64,000 bases of DNA from an uncultured Bacillota bacterium (GTDB lineage Bacteria > Bacillota > Clostridia > Lachnospirales > Lachnospiraceae): assembly GCA_949291945.1 (NCBI GenBank), contig CASEXH010000013.1, positions 26,742 to 90,741 of the forward strand, given 5' to 3'. Position 1 is the stretch's first letter. The number at the start of each line of letters is the position of its first letter. A program made the position numbers and the translations under genes. Below the pieces are notes generated by a model that worked only from the letters and a program-made list of their open reading frames with translations, was not told the DNA's origin and made no database searches. Shown here one piece after another: positions 59,316-64,000 of this stretch.

Positions 59316-61471
59316 ATGTGGGAGTAATCATAGGAGAGCGTTATGAGGTTGTGAGCCGGATCGGGTCCGGCGGCATGGCCGATGTATATAAAGCAAAAGA
59401 TCATAAGCTGAACAGGTTTGTTGCTATGAAAGTTTTAAAGCCGGAGTTCAGCGCAGATACAAATTTTATCCGTAAATTTCAGAGGGAAGCTCAGGCGGCA
59501 GCAGGCCTTGCTCATCCCAATGTAGTAAATGTCTTTGACGTAGGGGAGGATCAGGGCGTTAACTATATTGTTATGGAGCTGGTAGAAGGCATTACTCTGA
59601 AGGAGTATATTTCCAAAAAAGGAAGGCTGACTGTAAAGGAAGCTACCAGTATTGCCATTCAGGTTTCCATGGGTCTGGAGGCTGCTCATAATCGAAACAT
59701 TGTACACCGGGATATTAAGCCCCAGAACATTATCATTTCTACGGATGGAAAGGTAAAGGTAACAGATTTCGGAATCGCCAGAGTGGCTTCTTCCAATACC
59801 ATCAGCACCAATGCAATGGGGTCTGTGCATTATAGTTCTCCGGAGCAGGTAAGGGGAGGATACAGCGACTTTAAGAGCGATATCTATTCCCTGGGTATTA
59901 CCATGTATGAGATGGTTACCGGAAGAGTTCCTTTCGATGGAGATACTACAGTGGCTATCGCTATTAAGCATCTTCAGGATGAGATGGTCCCGCCTTCTCA
60001 TTATGTACCGGATCTGCCTCACAGCCTGGAGGATATTATTTTAAAATGTACGCAGAAAAGCCCGGACAGAAGATACAGTACACTGGCAGAGCTGATCAAC
60101 GATTTGAAACATTCCCTTATAGATCCTGACGGGAATTTTGTAAATCTTTCCCCTTTGAGCAATCATGCTCAGACGATCATGATCACACCGGAGGAGATGA
60201 AGGAGATCCAGAATAGTGGATATTCCCGGAATACAGATTATGATGAGGATGATGGGGACGATGAAGACGAGGATTACGAAGAAGAAGAGGATGATGACGA
60301 CGACGATGATGAGAGAGGCGGCATTAATACCAAGCTGGAAAAGGCAATGACCATCGGCGGCCTGATCATTGGTGCGGTGATTATCTGTATACTGATATAT
60401 TTTGTAGCTTCCGCAGCGGGAATCTTGGGAGGTTCCGGAAACAGCGGACAGGATAACCAGACTCAGCAGGAAGCTACAGATGAAGCGGAAAAAGTAACAG
60501 TTCCGGATCTGACGAATATGACTCCCGATGAAGCCCAGTCAACAGTAAGCAGCTTGAGCCTGGGACTTGTAAAGGGCGGCGAAGAAGCATCTGATACAGT
60601 AGAGGAAGGGCGTATCTGCCGTCAGGATCCTGTTGCAGATACAGAAGTGGATCCAAACACTCAGATTACCTATTATGTGAGCACAGGACCTGCTGAAACA
60701 GAGGAAGAAACCGTGACGATCCCTACCGGATTAGCTAGGCAGAGACTCAGTGAAGTACAGTCCCAGCTTCAGAAACTTGGCTTGAATCCGGTGCTGGACC
60801 CGCAGCAGAACTCAGACGTGAAGATTGGATATGTTATTGCCGTCAGCCCAGAGGAAGGTACAGCTGTAGCAGTCGGATCTGACGTTACGATTTCTGTCAG
60901 TGTAGGCGAGGGAGATCTCGAAAGAGTGCCTAATGTGATTGGAATTGCAGAAGAACAGGCTAAGTCAACAATAGAGAGCATGGGATTTGTTGTAAGTATA
61001 GAGCATAGCTACAGTGCAACTGCAGGCGTTGGGTATGGTGAGGTTTATGCAATGAGTCCTGAAGCAGGAGAGAGAGTGGCATCAGGAAGCGTAGTCACTC
61101 TTCAGGTCCTGACAGAAGAGGAAACTCAGGCAGACGCCCAGTCAGAAGATACTAATACAGATACAAGCACGGAAACATCTGCTTCTTCCGGTACATGGGT
61201 GACTACCAGCAATCTGAAGATCGGCGAGCCGGATAACTACGAGGGACAGATGGTAAGACTGAGACTGGTACAGGGATCTGAGGATGCCCAGGGCGGTACT
61301 ACGATCCTCCAGGATCAGATCCTGACCTTTGATGAAAAGGGTGAATATTTAGTAGGACAGATCACGGGACAGAGCGGTGAGTCTACAGGAACCCTTTACT
61401 TTGATGTGCTGGATAGCAGTGGAAATTATACAACTATATGGAGCTATCCGTTGGAATTTAGTCAGCAGTGA
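59309..61471 (+). CDS. prkC: PASTA-domain serine/threonine protein kinase
   Basis: A 720-aa membrane kinase sensing muropeptides or lipid II. The kinase domain (about 10-270) has GSGGMADVYKA, Lys41, HRD (133-135), DFG (153-155) and activation-loop TxxST residues. A run of almost only Asp/Glu (about 311-336) leads to one membrane helix (about 347-370), then three PASTA repeats (about 395-460, 467-535, 538-602), a Thr/Ser-rich spacer and a further C-terminal domain of about 90 residues (630-720) not typical of PrkC. It follows prpC with overlap and ends at a strong terminator. Confidence 0.96.
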   Translation: MLNVGVIIGERYEVVSRIGSGGMADVYKAKDHKLNRFVAMKVLKPEFSADTNFIRKFQREAQAAAGLAHPNVVNVFDVGEDQGVNYIVMELVEGITLKEYISKKGRLTVKEATSIAIQVSMGLEAAHNRNIVHRDIKPQNIIISTDGKVKVTDFGIARVASSNTISTNAMGSVHYSSPEQVRGGYSDFKSDIYSLGITMYEMVTGRVPFDGDTTVAIAIKHLQDEMVPPSHYVPDLPHSLEDIILKCTQKSPDRRYSTLAELINDLKHSLIDPDGNFVNLSPLSNHAQTIMITPEEMKEIQNSGYSRNTDYDEDDGDDEDEDYEEEEDDDDDDDERGGINTKLEKAMTIGGLIIGAVIICILIYFVASAAGILGGSGNSGQDNQTQQEATDEAEKVTVPDLTNMTPDEAQSTVSSLSLGLVKGGEEASDTVEEGRICRQDPVADTEVDPNTQITYYVSTGPAETEEETVTIPTGLARQRLSEVQSQLQKLGLNPVLDPQQNSDVKIGYVIAVSPEEGTAVAVGSDVTISVSVGEGDLERVPNVIGIAEEQAKSTIESMGFVVSIEHSYSATAGVGYGEVYAMSPEAGERVASGSVVTLQVLTEEETQADAQSEDTNTDTSTETSASSGTWVTTSNLKIGEPDNYEGQMVRLRLVQGSEDAQGGTTILQDQILTFDEKGEYLVGQITGQSGESTGTLYFDVLDSSGNYTTIWSYPLEFSQQ

Positions 61472-61498
61472 TCTGCAGAACCAGGAATTAAGAATATA

Positions 61499-61560
61499 AG
61501 AACTGCTCAGGCAGAAAAGGCCGGAAGCCGCCGGGAATTTCTGCCTGAGCAGTTCTTTCT
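61499..61560 (+). terminator. prkC terminator
   Basis: A perfect 19-base stem (61499-61517 with 61538-61556), a GC-rich loop and a TTCTTTCT-type tail. It divides the murE-to-prkC gene run from rsgA. Confidence 0.9.
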
Positions 61561-61608
61561 ATTTATGGCAGCCTCTCGATGCCTGCATAGGGGGATTTGA
61601 GTGTACAG

Positions 61609-61637
61609 TTGCCTTTCCAGACAAAAAAGTATATAAT
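61609..61637 (+). promoter_or_regulatory. rsgA-rpe-thiN promoter
   Basis: TTGCCT (61609-61614), 17 bases, perfect TATAAT (61632-61637), 37 bases before the rsgA start. Confidence 0.75.
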
Positions 61638-61674
61638 GACACCAAAGAATAACAGAACATCACAGGGAGGTAAG

Positions 61675-62553
61675 ATGCAGGGAAGAATTATCAAAGGAGT
61701 AGGAGGATTTTATTATGTGGATTCCGGCAAAGGAGAGGTCTATGAATGCCGGGCAAAGGGAATCTTTCGGAAAGAAAAACTCAAACCTCTGGTAGGAGAC
61801 TATGCAGAGATCGAAGTGATCGACGAAAAAGAAAAAACCGGAAATGTAGTCAGTATCCTACCAAGGAAAAACCAGCTGATCCGCCCTGCAGTAGCCAATA
61901 TTGACCAGGCTTTGGTTATTTTTGCAGTGAAAGAGCCTAACCCTAATTTTATGCTTCTGGACAGGTTTCTTATTACCATGGAACGACAGGATGTGCCGGT
62001 GGTGATCTGTCTGAATAAGGAAGACCTAGGGCGGGAGGAGGAAATAAAAGAGATCGTAGAGATATATTCTGCCTGCGGTTATCAGGTCCTTGTTACAAGC
62101 GCAGAGAAAAAACAGGGGATTCGGGAACTGAAGCAGGCCCTGAAGGGCAAGACAACAGCAGTAGCCGGTCCTTCTGGAGCAGGCAAATCTTCTCTCACAA
62201 ATCTGCTGGCACCTCATGTTCAGATGGAAACAGGAGAGATCAGCAAGAAACTGGGAAGAGGAAGACATACTACCCGCCATTCCCAGTTGATCCCCATTGA
62301 TGGGGATACCTATCTTATGGATACACCGGGATTTACTTCTTTTTATGTGGAAGATATGGGGAAAGAAGAACTGCGTTATTATTTTCCGGAATTTGCACCA
62401 TATGAAGGTACCTGCCGTTTTCAGGGATGTACCCATACTCATGAGCCGGGGTGCAAGGTGAAAGAAGCCCTTCAGGAGGGAAAAATCAATTCCAGAAGAT
62501 ATGAAAATTATGTGGAAATCTATAAAGAATTAGAAGAGAAAAGGAGATACTGA
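61675..62553 (+). CDS. rsgA: Small ribosomal subunit biogenesis GTPase
   Basis: A 292-aa circularly permuted GTPase for late 30S maturation. It has an N-terminal OB fold, motifs in permuted order (G4 LNKEDLG, G1 GPSGAGKSSL, G3 DTPGF), and a C-terminal zinc knuckle (CRFQGCTHTHEPGC). GGGAGG lies four bases before the ATG at 61675; the 26-codon upstream extension would start inside the promoter. Order rsgA-rpe-thiN is conserved in Firmicutes. Confidence 0.96.
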   Translation: MQGRIIKGVGGFYYVDSGKGEVYECRAKGIFRKEKLKPLVGDYAEIEVIDEKEKTGNVVSILPRKNQLIRPAVANIDQALVIFAVKEPNPNFMLLDRFLITMERQDVPVVICLNKEDLGREEEIKEIVEIYSACGYQVLVTSAEKKQGIRELKQALKGKTTAVAGPSGAGKSSLTNLLAPHVQMETGEISKKLGRGRHTTRHSQLIPIDGDTYLMDTPGFTSFYVEDMGKEELRYYFPEFAPYEGTCRFQGCTHTHEPGCKVKEALQEGKINSRRYENYVEIYKELEEKRRY

Positions 62554-62557
62554 TTTC

Positions 62558-63241
62558 ATGGAATACCAATTATGCCCTTCAATCCTGGCAGCAGATTTCT
62601 GGCATCTGGGCGAGGAGATCAGACAGGTGGAAGAAGCCGGAGTGGAATGGCTTCACATTGACATTATGGATGGACATTTTGTCCCTACGATTTCTATGGG
62701 GGTTCCCGTGGTAACTTCCCTGAGAAAAGCTTCCAGGCTTTTCTTTGATGTACACATTATGGCTAAGGAGCCTACTCATCTGGTAGAAGAATTCGCCAGA
62801 GCTGGAGCAGATATGATCACTGTCCATGCAGAGGCCTGTGTACACCTGGACCGGACCCTCAGGATGATCCATGAAAGAGGATGCAAAGCAGGTATTGCTA
62901 TTAATCCGGCAACCCCAGTGTCCCTTCTGGAAGATGTATTGGGACTGGCGGATATGGTACTGGTGATGACGGTGAACCCGGGCTTTGGCGGACAGAAATA
63001 TATTCCCTACTGTACGGAAAAGATCCGTCGGTTAAGAAAGATGGCCAAAAGCATGGGAAAGGATCTGGATATTGAAGTAGATGGAGGCATCAACCGGGAA
63101 ACGATCCATACTGTGTTGGAAGCAGGGGCCAATGTGATCGTTGCCGGATCTGCCGTATTTGGAGGAGATACCCGGGAGAATGCAAAAGCTTTGAAAGGAA
63201 TTATTGTGGAATATGAAGGCAATACTGGTCTGCGGCGGTGA
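62558..63241 (+). CDS. rpe: Ribulose-phosphate 3-epimerase
   Basis: A 227-aa TIM-barrel enzyme of the pentose phosphate pathway interconverting ribulose-5-P and xylulose-5-P. It has the N-terminal CPSILAADFWHLGEE, catalytic Asp in HIDIMDGHFVP, VMTVNPGFGGQKYI, and EVDGGINRET near residues 170-180 with the second Asp. AAAAGGAGA precedes the ATG, and the 3' end overlaps thiN. Confidence 0.96.
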   Translation: MEYQLCPSILAADFWHLGEEIRQVEEAGVEWLHIDIMDGHFVPTISMGVPVVTSLRKASRLFFDVHIMAKEPTHLVEEFARAGADMITVHAEACVHLDRTLRMIHERGCKAGIAINPATPVSLLEDVLGLADMVLVMTVNPGFGGQKYIPYCTEKIRRLRKMAKSMGKDLDIEVDGGINRETIHTVLEAGANVIVAGSAVFGGDTRENAKALKGIIVEYEGNTGLRR

Positions 63242-63869
63242 GATAGAGGACAGCTTTGCCCGGGCTGTTTTTGATAGAATCCGGCCGGATTGTATTATCG
63301 GGATTGACAGAGGACTGGAATTCTGTTATAAGTACAATATTGTTCCCCACTATATTTTGGGGGATTTCGACAGCATTTCTCCAAAGGTCCTGTCTTATTA
63401 TGAAAATCAGGAGATACCGGTGAAGCGGTACCGGCCGGAGAAAGATGCCACAGATACCAGGATTGGTCTGGAACTGGCACTAAAATTGGGCAGTACAGAA
63501 ATCTTTCTTCTGGGTGCTACCGGAGGCCGGCTGGATCACTATATGGCAAATCTGAAATCTTTGTTTCTTCCTATGGAACAGGGAGTGCAGGCATGGATCC
63601 TGGATAGTCAGAATGCCGTTACCCTGCTGGACCGGGGAATAGAGATCCCAAAAGACCGTCAGTTTGGAAAGTATGTTTCTTTCTTCACCATGGGCGATAA
63701 GGTGGAGGGAGTGACTCTGACTGGATTCAAATATCCACTGAAGGAGTATACGCTGGTGAACTCTGACGAGATCGGAGTCAGCAACGAGATCCTGGAGGAA
63801 AGAGCACGGATCACTTTCCGGTCCGGCGTAGTTTTGATGATCATGTCGAAAGACAGAAATATACAGTAA
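63213..63869 (+). CDS. thiN: Thiamine pyrophosphokinase
   Basis: Converts thiamine to thiamine pyrophosphate with ATP. The 218-aa protein has the two TPK domains: GDFDSISPKVLSYY and KDATDTRIGLELAL (catalytic acidic residues), GATGGRLDHYMANL, and the C-terminal thiamine-binding beta sandwich (NSDEIGVSNEI). The ATG at 63213 (MKAILVCGG) is chosen over a TTG three codons earlier; AAAGGA lies 13 bases upstream. It overlaps rpe by 29 bases. Confidence 0.94.
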   Translation: MKAILVCGGEIEDSFARAVFDRIRPDCIIGIDRGLEFCYKYNIVPHYILGDFDSISPKVLSYYENQEIPVKRYRPEKDATDTRIGLELALKLGSTEIFLLGATGGRLDHYMANLKSLFLPMEQGVQAWILDSQNAVTLLDRGIEIPKDRQFGKYVSFFTMGDKVEGVTLTGFKYPLKEYTLVNSDEIGVSNEILEERARITFRSGVVLMIMSKDRNIQ

Positions 63870-63886
63870 AGAGAGGATTATTCACT

Positions 63887-63961
63887 ATGAAGTTAGGAAT
63901 TGTAAGTTATGCTCCTAATTTTATATCTCAATGCTTGTCTCTAAATGCCCATAAAGCGTGA
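63887..63961 (+). CDS. Possible 24-residue small ORF at the window edge
   Basis: A short frame, MKLGIVSYAPNFISQCLSLN then AHKA, with AGAGAGGA eight bases before the ATG and TGA plus TAG stops. It follows thiN by 17 bases. It could be a leader peptide, a small protein, or the broken start of a larger gene; the window ends 39 bases later, so this cannot be settled. Confidence 0.35.
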   Translation: MKLGIVSYAPNFISQCLSLNAHKA

Positions 63962-64000
63962 TAGAATCAAGGTTTTCCGTATATTGACCCATATAAAGAT

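Noticed and set aside
63959..63964. TGA read as selenocysteine to extend the terminal small ORF, given selD in the window
   Set aside because: A TAG follows immediately, so readthrough of TGA would not extend the frame.
1..64000. CRISPR arrays, tRNA or rRNA genes, insertion sequences, prophage
   Set aside because: No regularly spaced short repeats, cloverleaf sequences, transposase or integrase reading frames were found; gaps between genes are too short and are otherwise explained.

Overview
The window looks like a chromosomal segment of an anaerobic, gut-type Lachnospiraceae (Firmicutes/Clostridia). This is an inference from three things: a canonical Firmicute gene order at the right end (priA-def-fmt-rsmB-rlmN-prpC-prkC-rsgA-rpe-thiN), a meso-DAP-type MurE (DNPR motif), and strong purine-rich ribosome binding sites with frequent TTG starts. 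The genus cannot be fixed from the sequence alone. Coding density is high, no gap much exceeds 300 bases, and I see no rRNA, tRNA, CRISPR array, insertion sequence or prophage.

Left part (1-16.3 kb). This holds a glycosylasparaginase-type hydrolase and a PurF paralog whose glutaminase active site is gone. An apparent four-gene operon follows (exonuclease III, SelD, a NifS-like desulfurase, DNA polymerase IV). Next come an ECF transporter S-component, xpt, a His-rich CsoR-type repressor next to an Mrp/NBP35 ATPase, an HPr-like protein without any histidine, a nuclease-helicase fusion, RidA, a VOC protein, and an MFS/LysR pair.

Middle-left (16.5-33.4 kb). A single-chain PurL is followed by accessory modules: a DinJ/YafQ-type toxin-antitoxin pair, an orphan UroD-like methyltransferase with a divergent LysR gene, an OLD-family ATPase-TOPRIM protein, a small membrane protein with an XRE regulator behind a duplicated 20-bp promoter element, and a Uma2 nuclease. 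A DesK/LuxR-type two-component system stands divergent to an ABC-2 exporter, and a MarR/MATE pair follows.

Middle-right (33.4-49.8 kb) reads as a regulatory and cell-envelope block. An XRE-aminotransferase fusion sits behind four helically phased RTTGAACTTT sites. A HelD RNA-polymerase recycling ATPase is fused in frame to the N-terminal beta-sandwich of a family 31 glycosidase. It is followed at 12 bases by an OmpR two-component system and a MacB/Bce-like ABC transporter. A second two-component system overlaps a CsbB-YfhO-GtrA glycosylation cassette, so envelope glycosylation and its regulator appear to share one transcript.

Right part (49.8-64 kb) is housekeeping: tRNA-dihydrouridine synthase, murE, priA, def, fmt, rsmB, rlmN, the PP2C phosphatase/PASTA kinase pair, rsgA, rpe and thiN. 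A structured repeat occurs twice in opposite orientation (6946-7099 and about 56046-56160), with a roughly 76-bp core about 95% identical between copies. The most unusual items are the HelD-GH31N fusion, the XRE-aminotransferase with its operator array, the repeat family, the hairpin-embedded marR promoter, and the glutaminase-dead PurF.
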